Positions 8,960-17,114 of a stretch of DNA of 64,000 nt are shown here, piece by piece. The notes below the pieces were generated by a model. That model saw only the letters and a list, made by a program, of their open reading frames with translations, searched no databases and had not been told where the DNA came from. The DNA lies in contig CAYYNQ010000038.1 in the NCBI GenBank assembly GCA_964473105.1, positions 1 to 64,000 on the forward strand, written 5' to 3'. Made by a program: the position numbers and the translations under genes. The DNA comes from CAYYNQ01 sp964473105 (GTDB lineage Bacteria; Sumerlaeota; Sumerlaeia; MVZB01). How positions within the stretch are numbered: position 1 is the stretch's first letter; each line of letters opens with the position of its first letter.

Positions 8960-9679
8960 TCATTCGATGCCAAACCCGCACATGCCGTTTCCGTTGGGTC
9001 CCAGGTCATAGCCGATGCAGCTAACCGTCATCTGTTCTCCCAGATAGGATGCGCCGAGACAGACGACCCTTGCCCGTTTCTGCTCCACACCTTCAAAACA
9101 GTTAAGGAAGGGCTTCCTTGGATAATGGGCAGCAAGTTCCGTGAGCAGTTGCGCTTGTTCTGGGCCACCCGCAAGGGCTCTGACGACCGGGTGTTTGCCC
9201 AGGTCTTCAGCCTCCATTTCGCCCGCACGAAATCCGAACGGGACAAATCTTACGCCGGGATTCCCCCCCGCAAGTTCCGTGGCCAGTTCTTGCTCATCCA
9301 GTTCGATGCCCTTTCCCGACATTTCCGTCAGCATTGGCTCCTCAACGGGCTTCAGACGTGGGTGGTCCCGGATGTAGAGGCCCTTGTCCGGAACATACAG
9401 GATGGCCGTGTCGGTCCAAAGCCAGCGTCGCTGCATGGCCTCGATGATGGCTGCGAAGGGTTCATGTCCGGGTTCGTCCCACACGGTGCGGGCCAGCAGC
9501 AGCGCCTGTGCACATGTCGGGCATTGCAGTCCTGCTTTCCGGATTCCATGGGCCACAACGGAAAAATCACCGAACCCCTTTTGGTCGGAATGGAAGACCA
9601 GGGTTTCGCCTGTGGCGGGATCGATAACCTCCAGCCTGTTGCTGTTCGGGGTGGATTTTTGTTCGGTCATGTCCTGCAT
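8960..9679 (-). CDS. Conserved-looking protein of unknown function (239 residues)
   Basis: I do not recognise this family. The protein is soluble, has no signal peptide or membrane segment, and carries a CPTC motif near residue 54 plus several Cys in the C-terminal third (FLNCFEG, VVCLGAS, VSCIGYD, GMCGFG). Hydrophobic beta-like strands such as TDTAILYVPDKGLYIRD alternate with helical segments. It starts 14 bases after the D-2-hydroxyacid dehydrogenase stop on the same strand and ends a five-gene set with isomerase, Gfo/Idh and DegT genes, so a role in that pathway is likely. The CxxC could bind metal or be redox active. The tight spacing and consistent codon style support a real gene. Confidence 0.65.
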   Translation of the reverse strand: MQDMTEQKSTPNSNRLEVIDPATGETLVFHSDQKGFGDFSVVAHGIRKAGLQCPTCAQALLLARTVWDEPGHEPFAAIIEAMQRRWLWTDTAILYVPDKGLYIRDHPRLKPVEEPMLTEMSGKGIELDEQELATELAGGNPGVRFVPFGFRAGEMEAEDLGKHPVVRALAGGPEQAQLLTELAAHYPRKPFLNCFEGVEQKRARVVCLGASYLGEQMTVSCIGYDLGPNGNGMCGFGIE

Positions 9680-9693
9680 CCCGGGCTGGTTCT

Positions 9694-10719
9694 TCAGGCT
9701 GTTCCCGCGAACGGGTCATTCGGCAGCAGTTTCCGCCGCGGGTTGACGGATGGATTGACATAGGATTTCGGCATGTATCCGTTTGCGACATCCGCGATTG
9801 TCTCGATCGAGAACTTCCAGAAGCGGTCGAGATGTTTTTCGACAAAGCCCGCCATGTGGGGCGTGACAATCACGTTGTTGAATTCATAGAGCGGGTGGGT
9901 CTTGCCGTTGTCCGGTATATTTTCAAGCACATCCAGGCCGACTCCCCCCAGTCGGTCCCCGTGCAGGATCTCCAGCAGGGCTGCCTCGTCGATGACGGCC
10001 CCCCGTGAAGTGTTGATCAGGCATGCCCCCTCTTTCATCATGGCCAGGCGTTCTGCGTTTATCAGGTGAAACGTGTCATCTTTCAGGGGAATGTGGAGCG
10101 AGACGGTGTCCGATTCACCGAGCAGCGTTTCCAGGGCGACCGGCCGGACGCCATGATGGTTTAACACCGCCTCATCGACAAAAGGATCAAACGCCAGGTA
10201 ACGGAGTCTGAACCCGGCGAGCTTTGCAATCATGCGCTGGGGGATATTGCCGAAGCCGACAAACCCGAACGTCTGGCCGTCGATTTGCCGGGGTGGATCG
10301 GTTGCACGGAAGTCGAAAAGGCCGTTTCTGACGTTATGCCCCTGGAGTGCGATCTTCCGCATAATATTCATGAAGAGTGCAATCGCGTGTTCGGCGACCG
10401 CATCCGCGGACACGGCGGGGGTATTGGCCACGATGATTCCAAGCTCGGTTGCCCTCGGGACGGGTATATTGTCCGTGCCGCTTCCGGAACGCATGACCAC
10501 GAAGCAGTCGGGTAACTGGTCCAGGGTCTCAGGTTTCAGGACCTTTGGACCTCCCAAGACCCAGATAAACCCGGCCCCCGCAGCTGTCTCCAACACCTCG
10601 TCCTGGGTGGTGCATTGCCTGGAAACAAATCCAATGTCCAGGCTTTGGAGTTGATCTGTGACCCATCCCGGGACTTCGGGGGCATCGTAGGCAACCAGTG
10701 CGACCTTGAGTTGATTCAT
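9694..10719 (-). CDS. D-isomer-specific 2-hydroxyacid dehydrogenase
   Basis: About 341 residues of the NAD(P)-dependent D-2-hydroxyacid dehydrogenase family, which interconverts 2-keto acids and D-2-hydroxy acids (relatives: phosphoglycerate, glyoxylate and hydroxypyruvate reductases). The Rossmann motif is GFVGFGNIPQRMIAKLA. The catalytic Arg lies in LINTSRGAVID, and the catalytic His in VTPHMAGF; MRSGSGTDNI matches the substrate-binding loop. The ATG at 10719 is preceded by GAGG at ten bases; an ATG five codons earlier lacks such a site. It sits 23 bases after the sugar isomerase gene. In this operon it may reduce or oxidise a sugar-derived 2-keto acid. Confidence 0.88.
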   Translation of the reverse strand: MNQLKVALVAYDAPEVPGWVTDQLQSLDIGFVSRQCTTQDEVLETAAGAGFIWVLGGPKVLKPETLDQLPDCFVVMRSGSGTDNIPVPRATELGIIVANTPAVSADAVAEHAIALFMNIMRKIALQGHNVRNGLFDFRATDPPRQIDGQTFGFVGFGNIPQRMIAKLAGFRLRYLAFDPFVDEAVLNHHGVRPVALETLLGESDTVSLHIPLKDDTFHLINAERLAMMKEGACLINTSRGAVIDEAALLEILHGDRLGGVGLDVLENIPDNGKTHPLYEFNNVIVTPHMAGFVEKHLDRFWKFSIETIADVANGYMPKSYVNPSVNPRRKLLPNDPFAGTA

Positions 10720-10742
10720 CGGTGCTGACCTCATTTTCCGGT

Positions 10743-11570
10743 CTAGATTCTGCAGCCCGCCTCACGCAGCAGTTTTTTGGAGCGTTCCTTCAACTCGCGG
10801 GCAAGGATTTCCGGGTCCCATTCCCAGTGTTCGTGACTCAGCATTTCGACCGACCAGGTACCTTCATACCCTGTCGCCATGACCGCCTGGATCCCCTCGA
10901 CGAGCGGCAAGACCCCGTCGCCGGGCAGTGCTGTCCTGTCGTCATCATGCCAGGCATCACCCTGCATTGGATTGGTGTCGCTGAGGTGCGCGCCGTGAAT
11001 CAGGCCCGAATCGAGTGCTGCGACGTCCTCCCATGGCACGCCTGCCGTCCAGATGTGCCAGGTATCGACGACGATCGATATGTTGTCACGGCCTGCTTCC
11101 TCATGAACCTCGAGGAACTGCCTGATGGTGTTGAAGGGCGAGAAGACAACGGGTTCAACGGCAAGCTTCAGGCCATGCTGCTTCGCGATATCCGCCAGTT
11201 CCGCCAGTGACGCGGCGATCAACCTGCGTTGCTCCGGCCATTTCATTCCCTTGAGTGAGTCGAGCACGATCATCTGCAGGGCACCGCAGTTCAGCTTCTC
11301 GGCGGCATGGCACAATCGCTCAAAATCCGCGATCAGTTCCTTCCTGAAACCCGGGTCCTGCTTCTCGACATGGAGCACACAGTTGAGCATCGTGACACTG
11401 AGGTTCCCCAGTTTCGGCACCAGTTCTTCGGCGGTGAACCCGTTGTCAAGGTAACGCCGGAGCTTGGTGATCCACAGTTCAATGGCATCATAACCGGTCT
11501 CCTGGGCGATTCGAATGTCGGTCACCACGTTGGTGTTCATGATACAGCCGGCATGCAGTCCAAGTTCCAT
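10743..11570 (-). CDS. Sugar phosphate isomerase/epimerase (xylose isomerase-like TIM barrel)
   Basis: About 275 residues of the AP-endonuclease-2/xylose-isomerase-like barrel family that includes hydroxypyruvate isomerase, IolE, IolI and tagatose 3-epimerases. Typical elements are TGYDAIELWI near the N-terminus, LKLAVEPVVFSPFNT with the metal-ligand Glu, ISIVVDTWHIW with the Asp and His ligands, and a late WSVEMLSHEHWEWDP with the last Glu. The ATG at 11570 has GAGGA seven bases upstream, embedded in the stop region of the Gfo/Idh gene, which indicates coupling; the frame opens to 11606 but that is within the neighbour. Paired with a Gfo/Idh oxidoreductase, it probably isomerises or dehydrates a keto-sugar or inosose. 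Confidence 0.85.
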   Translation of the reverse strand: MELGLHAGCIMNTNVVTDIRIAQETGYDAIELWITKLRRYLDNGFTAEELVPKLGNLSVTMLNCVLHVEKQDPGFRKELIADFERLCHAAEKLNCGALQMIVLDSLKGMKWPEQRRLIAASLAELADIAKQHGLKLAVEPVVFSPFNTIRQFLEVHEEAGRDNISIVVDTWHIWTAGVPWEDVAALDSGLIHGAHLSDTNPMQGDAWHDDDRTALPGDGVLPLVEGIQAVMATGYEGTWSVEMLSHEHWEWDPEILARELKERSKKLLREAGCRI

Positions 11571-11581
11571 CGCGCCATCCT

Positions 11582-12604
11582 CTACCCCGTCATCAGATTG
11601 ACACACTCGCCCGTTTTGGCTGAGCGGTAGGCTGCCTGCATCACCTGGATACCGGTGATGGCCTGGCGGCCGCTGCAGACCGGTTCGGTGTCATTCACGA
11701 TGCAGTCGACAAAGTTCTGCATCTGGTCGACATACATCTCAAAATAAATATGTTCCGGCCGTGGGGTTGCCGGTGTCTCGACAGCCCATTCCCCATTGAT
11801 CTCGGAGTGAACCTCCGCAGGCAGCATGCGGGCATAACCACACGTGCCGAAGATTTCCAGTGCCCCGTGCGGGCTGTTGATTGTCCGGCTGTACCATCCC
11901 GCGTCGGTGACGCATGTCATCCCGTTGTCATATTCCACCACGATCGTCGCCGTGTCCTCGACCGTAAATTTGTGGTAGTGGTTTGCCGTCGTTGCGAAAA
12001 CCCTGCGGGGCCGGATGCCATCGCCGAACACGAAATGCAGTGCATCGATCCCGTGGATGGCGACATCAGCGACCGGTCCGCCGCCCGACTGTGCCTTGTC
12101 GGCCCGCCAGCTTTCGGGGTCGGGTCCCCAATTTTGTGACACACCGTGAATCCGTGCCCGGCAAGGCTGCCCCAGCCGTCCCGCGAGGATATTTTTACGA
12201 AGCCAGTTCATCTCTGCATCGGACCGCCAGACGTGTGCGATCATCAGCTTTCGGCCTGTCCGGTCCGCGGCTTCAATCATCGATTCAGCCTCGCTGACCG
12301 TCACGGCCATGGGTTTTTCGCACAGCACATGTTTACCCGATTCGAGCATCATCCTTGCCAGCCTGGCGTTCATGCAGTTGGCCACGCCGATCACGACGGC
12401 ATCGACGTCCGGGTCGGCCGCGATGTCCTCGAACCTTGTCGTGGTTTTTGGGATGTTGCTTCCCGACGCCATCACATCCAGCGACTCCCGCCGGTGATTG
12501 GCGGCAGCGGTGATCTCAACCCCGGGAATCTTCAACAGTGCCTGCAGGTGGTAATCCCTGACGATCAGCCCTGAACCAAGCAGTGCAAACCTCAGGTTCA
12601 TCAT
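11582..12604 (-). CDS. Gfo/Idh/MocA family oxidoreductase
   Basis: A 340-residue NAD(P)-dependent sugar or cyclitol dehydrogenase. The N-terminal Rossmann fold reads FALLGSGLIVRDYHLQALL, followed by the family hallmark LCEKPMAVTVSEAESM with the cofactor-site Glu-Lys-Pro. A GGGPVADVAIHGIDAL segment corresponds to the catalytic D/H region that follows in this family. It overlaps the Shine-Dalgarno of the downstream isomerase gene and follows the DegT aminotransferase by 52 bases. Family members oxidise myo-inositol, glucose derivatives, UDP-sugars or amino sugars. With an aminotransferase upstream, 3-keto or 8-keto sugar chemistry is possible, but the substrate cannot be set from sequence. Confidence 0.88.
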   Translation of the reverse strand: MMNLRFALLGSGLIVRDYHLQALLKIPGVEITAAANHRRESLDVMASGSNIPKTTTRFEDIAADPDVDAVVIGVANCMNARLARMMLESGKHVLCEKPMAVTVSEAESMIEAADRTGRKLMIAHVWRSDAEMNWLRKNILAGRLGQPCRARIHGVSQNWGPDPESWRADKAQSGGGPVADVAIHGIDALHFVFGDGIRPRRVFATTANHYHKFTVEDTATIVVEYDNGMTCVTDAGWYSRTINSPHGALEIFGTCGYARMLPAEVHSEINGEWAVETPATPRPEHIYFEMYVDQMQNFVDCIVNDTEPVCSGRQAITGIQVMQAAYRSAKTGECVNLMTG

Positions 12605-12656
12605 GGTCGTTGATTTCCGGTATTCATCAGGACGATGCCGCGGGTCAGGGCCCGGC

Positions 12657-13913
12657 TCACTTCAGGTATTTCCCCGCTGCATTGCGCAGGGCAGCCGCAC
12701 GTTGCTCGACGACGTCCAGGCCGTCGGTGATCTTGACCCCGAAGGCCGAACTCAATCCCGGATCCGAGACGCCGATGCTGATATTCAGTGCACGGTTCAG
12801 GAGTTCATCGGTTTTGGGCAGCATTCCCTGGCTGTATTTCATCTCGCCACCCCGGTCCTTGTAGAAGGGGCAGGTGAACGGGCACTGCTCGGGCGTGACT
12901 GTCCGTTGCTCAAGAATATGCTCCATGTTGTTGTAGACATGCCATCCGGCCTCGGCTGTGACCTTGGTCCCCAGATCCTTCGCAATCCTCTGCGCGATCT
13001 CAGCGGTCGGCATGAAGATGGTCATTACCGTTGCAGCATCCCCCCCCGGGTCCAGAATCTCACGAAACTCCAGCCCCGGCAGGTCGGCGATCAGCTCCTT
13101 GTAGCGAGCCTTGTTTCGTCGCAGTGTCCCTAGGATGGTGTCCATTTTTTTCAACTGTGCAAGCATAATGGCACCCTGGATCTCGGTCATCCTGAAATCC
13201 AGCCCGATGAACGGCCGGTTTCCCTGTTCAACGCCGCTGCGCAGCGGTGAATGGCCCTGGTCGTGGAATGCAAACGCCCTGCGGTAGAGCTCTTCATCGT
13301 CGGTGACCGCCATGCCCCCATCGCCGCAGGTGATCATCTTGTATACGTTGAAACTATAGGTTCCCATATGGCCGAACGTGCCTAGCTTTCTGCCTTTGTA
13401 GGATCCGCCGAATGCCTGGGCGACATCCTCGATCAGAATCAGGTTATGCTTGTCGGCGATCGCCTTGAGTTCCTCGATCCGGGCCTGGTTGCCCATCATG
13501 TGGACAACCATCATGGCCTTGGTGCGTGGCGTGATCTTGGATTCCGCATCAGCCGGATCCATGTTGAGTGTCCGGTCGATTTCGCACAATACCGGGACGG
13601 CGCGTGCATAGACGACCGACGAAATGCTGGCCACGAAGGTGTAGCCCGGGACGAGGACCTCGTCGCCTGGCCCGATTCCCAGCGCACTGAGCGCGGTCAG
13701 CAGTGCCGAGGTGCCGGAATTGACGGCCACGCCATACTGGCATCCCAGATACTTGGGTACTTCGTCCTCAAGTTGGAAGACCTTGGCCTTGAATCGTGGG
13801 TCGACTTCATCTCCCACGGAGATCCCATAGCGGAACAGGAACCCTGATTCCAGCACCTCCATGGCTGCATCCATCTCTTCCTGTCCGATCAACTCCATTC
13901 CCGGTCCGGGCAT
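12657..13913 (-). CDS. DegT/DnrJ/EryC1/StrS family aminotransferase, KdnA-like
   Basis: A 418-residue PLP-dependent sugar aminotransferase. The PLP Lys is Lys192 in SFNVYKMITCGDGG, and the phosphate/ring contacts include VNSGTSALLTAL and LIEDVAQAFGGSYKGRKLG. The N-terminus MPGPGMELIGQEE, then GFLFRYG, and the late segment LEFREILDPGGDAATV recall KdnA, the 8-amino-3,8-dideoxy-manno-octulosonate transaminase of Shewanella, more than UDP-sugar aminotransferases; this comparison is from memory. It is the first gene of the minus-strand set 8960-13913. A KdnB-type alcohol dehydrogenase partner is not present here, so the ketosugar substrate would have to come from the Gfo/Idh enzyme or elsewhere. 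Family assignment is firm, the KdnA-like role tentative. Confidence 0.88.
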   Translation of the reverse strand: MPGPGMELIGQEEMDAAMEVLESGFLFRYGISVGDEVDPRFKAKVFQLEDEVPKYLGCQYGVAVNSGTSALLTALSALGIGPGDEVLVPGYTFVASISSVVYARAVPVLCEIDRTLNMDPADAESKITPRTKAMMVVHMMGNQARIEELKAIADKHNLILIEDVAQAFGGSYKGRKLGTFGHMGTYSFNVYKMITCGDGGMAVTDDEELYRRAFAFHDQGHSPLRSGVEQGNRPFIGLDFRMTEIQGAIMLAQLKKMDTILGTLRRNKARYKELIADLPGLEFREILDPGGDAATVMTIFMPTAEIAQRIAKDLGTKVTAEAGWHVYNNMEHILEQRTVTPEQCPFTCPFYKDRGGEMKYSQGMLPKTDELLNRALNISIGVSDPGLSSAFGVKITDGLDVVEQRAAALRNAAGKYLK

Positions 13914-13948
13914 TGTCCATACCTCTGTAAATCTATAGTTTGAAAGGG

Positions 13949-13960
13949 TTCAGCGCTGAA
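13949..13960. promoter_or_regulatory. 12-bp perfect palindrome upstream of the DegT gene
   Basis: TTCAGCGCTGAA lies 36 bases upstream of the start of the DegT aminotransferase gene, a position suited to an operator. The central GCGC and dyad symmetry resemble LacI-family sites. A 12-base palindrome is expected by chance many times in 64 kb, so position is the only support. The remainder of the 13914-14144 gap shows nothing else I can name. Confidence 0.2.
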
Positions 13961-14144
13961 TAAACCGTAGTCAGCCCATCCTATTGATCCAGCTGTGATT
14001 GTCCATTGAAAAATGCCTTTTCCGGTTCAAGGAACGTTGACTGTGAACGGAGAACACACTGAGATCATGAAGGGGGACGCGGACGAGAAATTAAAGATCC
14101 GGGTTCAGGTAGGTCGTGACTTCACGGCATCGATTTTCCCAGCT

Positions 14145-14780
14145 CTATGGATATCCGGCGTATTTGTTGTTGTGTCCGCCAACAAAACCAAACTGGTGCA
14201 GGTAGTGGATGTCACCGGGGCTGATGATGCCGTTCGTCGGGTCATAGATCGTTGTCGTATCATGCGCCCAGATCAGGTAGTTCGGGCCCGGGCTGGTAAA
14301 GAAGAATTCATACAGGTCGGGTGCGATGAGGGGTTGGGTGTATCCGAACCCGCCCGGTGTCTGGGTGGTGACCAGTACGCTGGACTGGGCAACGCCATAC
14401 AGCGCCGGGGCGGCGGCCGACCAGAATTCGTCATAGGGTATCGACGTGATGTATTCGACAGGGGATGTCAATTGATGACCATATCCGCCAGTCGTGCCAT
14501 TAAAGTTTTCTATGAGCAGATATCCCCCGTGGCCGATGTGGGGCGGGGGCATCGGGTTGGGCCAGTTCGAATTGGGATAATCGTTGTTGTCCGTGCGGTA
14601 CATCTCCATGGCCCCGCCAAGTGTCCGCATGTCCGAGAACAGCCTAGAGACCTTTGACCGGGTCTGGGCCTCCAGGAAATTGGGTACAGCGATCGCCGCT
14701 AGGATGGAGATGATTGCAACCACGATCAACAGTTCAATCAGGGTAAATCCCTGAAGGTTTTTCTTTGGGGTCATTTTCAT
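14145..14780 (-). CDS. Type II secretion/type IV pilin-like pseudopilin (prepilin N-methylation domain)
   Basis: About 211 residues. It begins with a short basic leader (MKMTPKKNLQG), the prepilin peptidase site G/FTLIE, and a 20-residue hydrophobic helix, then NFLEAQTRSKVSR, the usual form in Planctomycetota-like and Hydrogenedentota-like bacteria. The rest, including FSDMRTLGGAMEMYRTDNN and YPNSNWP, resembles a GspG-type globular domain. The DUF1559 H-x9-DG motif is not present. The frame extends to 14840, but the ATG at 14780 precedes the conserved leader directly. No other secretion or pilus gene is nearby, so it is an orphan pseudopilin, possibly a secreted or surface-fibre subunit processed by machinery encoded elsewhere. 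Confidence 0.85.
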   Translation of the reverse strand: MKMTPKKNLQGFTLIELLIVVAIISILAAIAVPNFLEAQTRSKVSRLFSDMRTLGGAMEMYRTDNNDYPNSNWPNPMPPPHIGHGGYLLIENFNGTTGGYGHQLTSPVEYITSIPYDEFWSAAAPALYGVAQSSVLVTTQTPGGFGYTQPLIAPDLYEFFFTSPGPNYLIWAHDTTTIYDPTNGIISPGDIHYLHQFGFVGGHNNKYAGYP

Positions 14781-15023
14781 GGCTGTTTGACTCTTCCGCT
14801 CTGTAGTTGCGCATGATCCAAGCTGTCTGCCGTCTTGCAATCATTTCCGTTGGGGATCCTTGGGCGGTCCTGCTTTATCAGGAAACATCCCCCACGGCCG
14901 GACTCACCCGTAACTTCGGGATCTCAAGGGATACATCAGGTCTCGACATGCACCGGATGATGCAAGACTAGTGCCGACAAGTCAATTCCCAAGTTTGGGA
15001 CCCGGATGATATCGGGCCGTATT

Positions 15024-15998
15024 TCAAAGATAAAAGTTGCGGGTCCAACGGTGTGGCCTGAGAGCCTCTGTCAACCCAGGGGGGAAAGGCTGGCCGTCCG
15101 AGCAGGCGATGTTCAGTTGTACCTCTTTGCGGGTCCTCATCCCGGGGATCACCACCGATACCGCCGGATCGCTCAGGCAGAACCGCATCGCGGTCTCGGC
15201 CAGCGTTGGATAGTGCGGACGACATAACTCCTTGAGTTTCTCCACTCTGCGGTAACATTTCTGGAACCGGTCGCCGCGGAAGAAATATCTGCGCACATCA
15301 TCCCCGTCCCAGTCATCATAGGTGTCCCCGGTCCAGTTGCCGATCAGCGAACTGGAATCGAACGGGACACGTGCGACAAATGCTGTCCCGGTCTTTTCGC
15401 CTTCACGGAAAAGCCGGTCCATGGGTCGCTGGTCGAAAAGGTTGAAGATGACCTGGTGAGAATCAACCAGGCCGAAGCGCGCAAGGTCGATTCCCTCGTC
15501 GGGCCGGTCGTCACGCAGTGAGACCCCGATGCGGTCGATCTTGCCCTCGAGTCGCAATTTGTTAAGTGCCTCAAGCCAGTCCGTCTCCACCAGCCCCGCA
15601 GGGAACCATCCATGAAGTTGAAACAGGTCAAGCCGGTCAACCCCGAGCCTTTTCAGGTTCCCCTCGATTCCCTCCCTGAGATACCATTCGGGATAGCGGC
15701 CGCGCATCATGGGGTCATCATCCAGGAACGAGGGCCACTCCTGGGGCCAGAGTTTGGTCGCGACGTAAATCTTCCCCCCGCTCCACTCACGCAGTGCCCG
15801 GCCGATAATTTTCTCCGCGTGACCGTCACCGTAGCTGGCTGCGGTATCCACGTAATTGACACCGTTCTCGAATGCGTGCAGCAGGGTCTCGACCGACTCC
15901 TGGTCATCGAGCGGCCCCCAGCCGCCACCGATTCCCCAGGTGCCGACACCGATCTCGCTGACGCTCCAGCCAGTCCTCCCAAATGTCCTGTATTCCAT
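15024..15998 (-). CDS. Aldo/keto reductase
   Basis: A 324-residue NADPH-dependent oxidoreductase of the AKR TIM-barrel superfamily. The catalytic tetrad is visible: Asp51 and Tyr56 in VDTAASYGDG, Lys82 in VATKLWP and His129 in FQLHG. The cofactor-binding end VVIPGMRTRKEVQLNI is also typical. The ATG at 15998 has AGGAAG six bases upstream and begins MEYRTFGRTG, the family's usual start; the longer frame to 16019 lacks support. It lies 38 bases downstream of the creatininase-like gene, probably in one transcript. Relatives reduce or oxidise sugars and aldehydes (for example L-glyceraldehyde reductase or galactose dehydrogenase types); the substrate is unknown. Confidence 0.9.
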   Translation of the reverse strand: MEYRTFGRTGWSVSEIGVGTWGIGGGWGPLDDQESVETLLHAFENGVNYVDTAASYGDGHAEKIIGRALREWSGGKIYVATKLWPQEWPSFLDDDPMMRGRYPEWYLREGIEGNLKRLGVDRLDLFQLHGWFPAGLVETDWLEALNKLRLEGKIDRIGVSLRDDRPDEGIDLARFGLVDSHQVIFNLFDQRPMDRLFREGEKTGTAFVARVPFDSSSLIGNWTGDTYDDWDGDDVRRYFFRGDRFQKCYRRVEKLKELCRPHYPTLAETAMRFCLSDPAVSVVIPGMRTRKEVQLNIACSDGQPFPPGLTEALRPHRWTRNFYL

Positions 15999-16036
15999 AC
16001 GGTTCTTCCTGCCTTGCAAGGATTTGGTCCGGTGGC

Positions 16037-16852
16037 CTACCTCTGGTAGAACCGTGCCGGATCCTTCAGCCGGTCCTGGACTTCCTTGACCGCCCTGCCG
16101 ACGATTAGGCCCACGGCCTCTTCACCAAATTCAGCACTGGCCTCACGGACCGGTCGACTCGAGTTCAGGACTCCCTGAAGCTTTTTTTCATCCGCCGGCA
16201 ATTCATTCAAATCCACCAACTCCGGGAATAGCGCCATCAGGAGACTTGTTTCCCAGAATCCCGCATGGTCCTCGATGTCCGGGTGAACATCCGTCACTAG
16301 TTCATAATCGCTGAATGAAAAAGTCGCGGGGATAAACCGGCTCGGGTCACTCCGGCGACATTCCTGGTGGAAGACACGGCATGCCGCATCAGCACATCGC
16401 AGCAGCGGGTAATGACCGGCGACAAAGACGATGACCCTGAACCCGAGGCTGCGCGCCTGGTACAGGATGTGAAGAAGCAGGTCCCTGTAGGCTGCTGATT
16501 GTTCACTGAATTTCCGCCCCATGTATCCGGTCGCAAAACCTGCGGGGTCCAGTCCCATGGTCTCACAGATCGCCGGCTGGTATTCATCGAAGAGCTCGAT
16601 CAGTTCGCCTTCACGGTTCTCCCCGTAATACAGCGTCGGGAAAACCAGTCCGCCGCCCTCCCTTGTGCAGCGTTCGGCAAGCCCCTGTGCCTTGAGGCCG
16701 TCCAGGCCCAGGGGGTCATGCTTTTCGTGCCACTCAAGTGTGGCAATCGGGACATAGACTGCCGGACAAGCCTCCCGGGCAGTGCGGATCTGTGTGGGCC
16801 GCATGCGTTCATAATAGACTTCAGGCGTAGATGGATTGATTTCAGGTGTCAC
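16037..16852 (-). CDS. Creatininase family amidohydrolase
   Basis: About 271 residues of the creatininase/FapB/MftE-type family, which hydrolyses cyclic amides or lactones with a metal centre. Matching elements are VPIATLEWHEKHDPLGLDG in place of the canonical lPiGSxEqHGpHLPlgTD, FVAGHYPLL at the GHGGN position, and DHAGFWETSLL corresponding to HAGExETS. The metal ligands Glu, His and Asp are thus mostly kept, although the glycine-rich loops are altered, so the substrate probably differs from creatinine. The start is uncertain: GTG at 16852 follows GGAGG at twelve bases and gives a family-like N-terminal length, while the frame remains open to a TTG at 16921. It is divergent from the amidohydrolase pair beginning at 17115. 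Confidence 0.8.
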   Translation of the reverse strand: MTPEINPSTPEVYYERMRPTQIRTAREACPAVYVPIATLEWHEKHDPLGLDGLKAQGLAERCTREGGGLVFPTLYYGENREGELIELFDEYQPAICETMGLDPAGFATGYMGRKFSEQSAAYRDLLLHILYQARSLGFRVIVFVAGHYPLLRCADAACRVFHQECRRSDPSRFIPATFSFSDYELVTDVHPDIEDHAGFWETSLLMALFPELVDLNELPADEKKLQGVLNSSRPVREASAEFGEEAVGLIVGRAVKEVQDRLKDPARFYQR

Positions 16853-17114
16853 CGCCGGCCAGAACCTCCGACTGTAATTTGCTTGCCCGTGGTAATACCA
16901 AGAAACCACCGGTTCCCTCAAGTGATATCCATTTGACTGGAACCGATGGGCGGGATCCCGGTTCCGGCATGTGGATATTTTTTCAGGTATGACAATTCCC
17001 TCGTTGTCATGCCCGAATCACATCTTGAAAATCCTCCCAACACCGGAGATGATGGGCCGAATGTAAATGGGACGGGATAGGATTCGGTTTGCATCCGCAG
17101 GGATGGGGCGTCAC

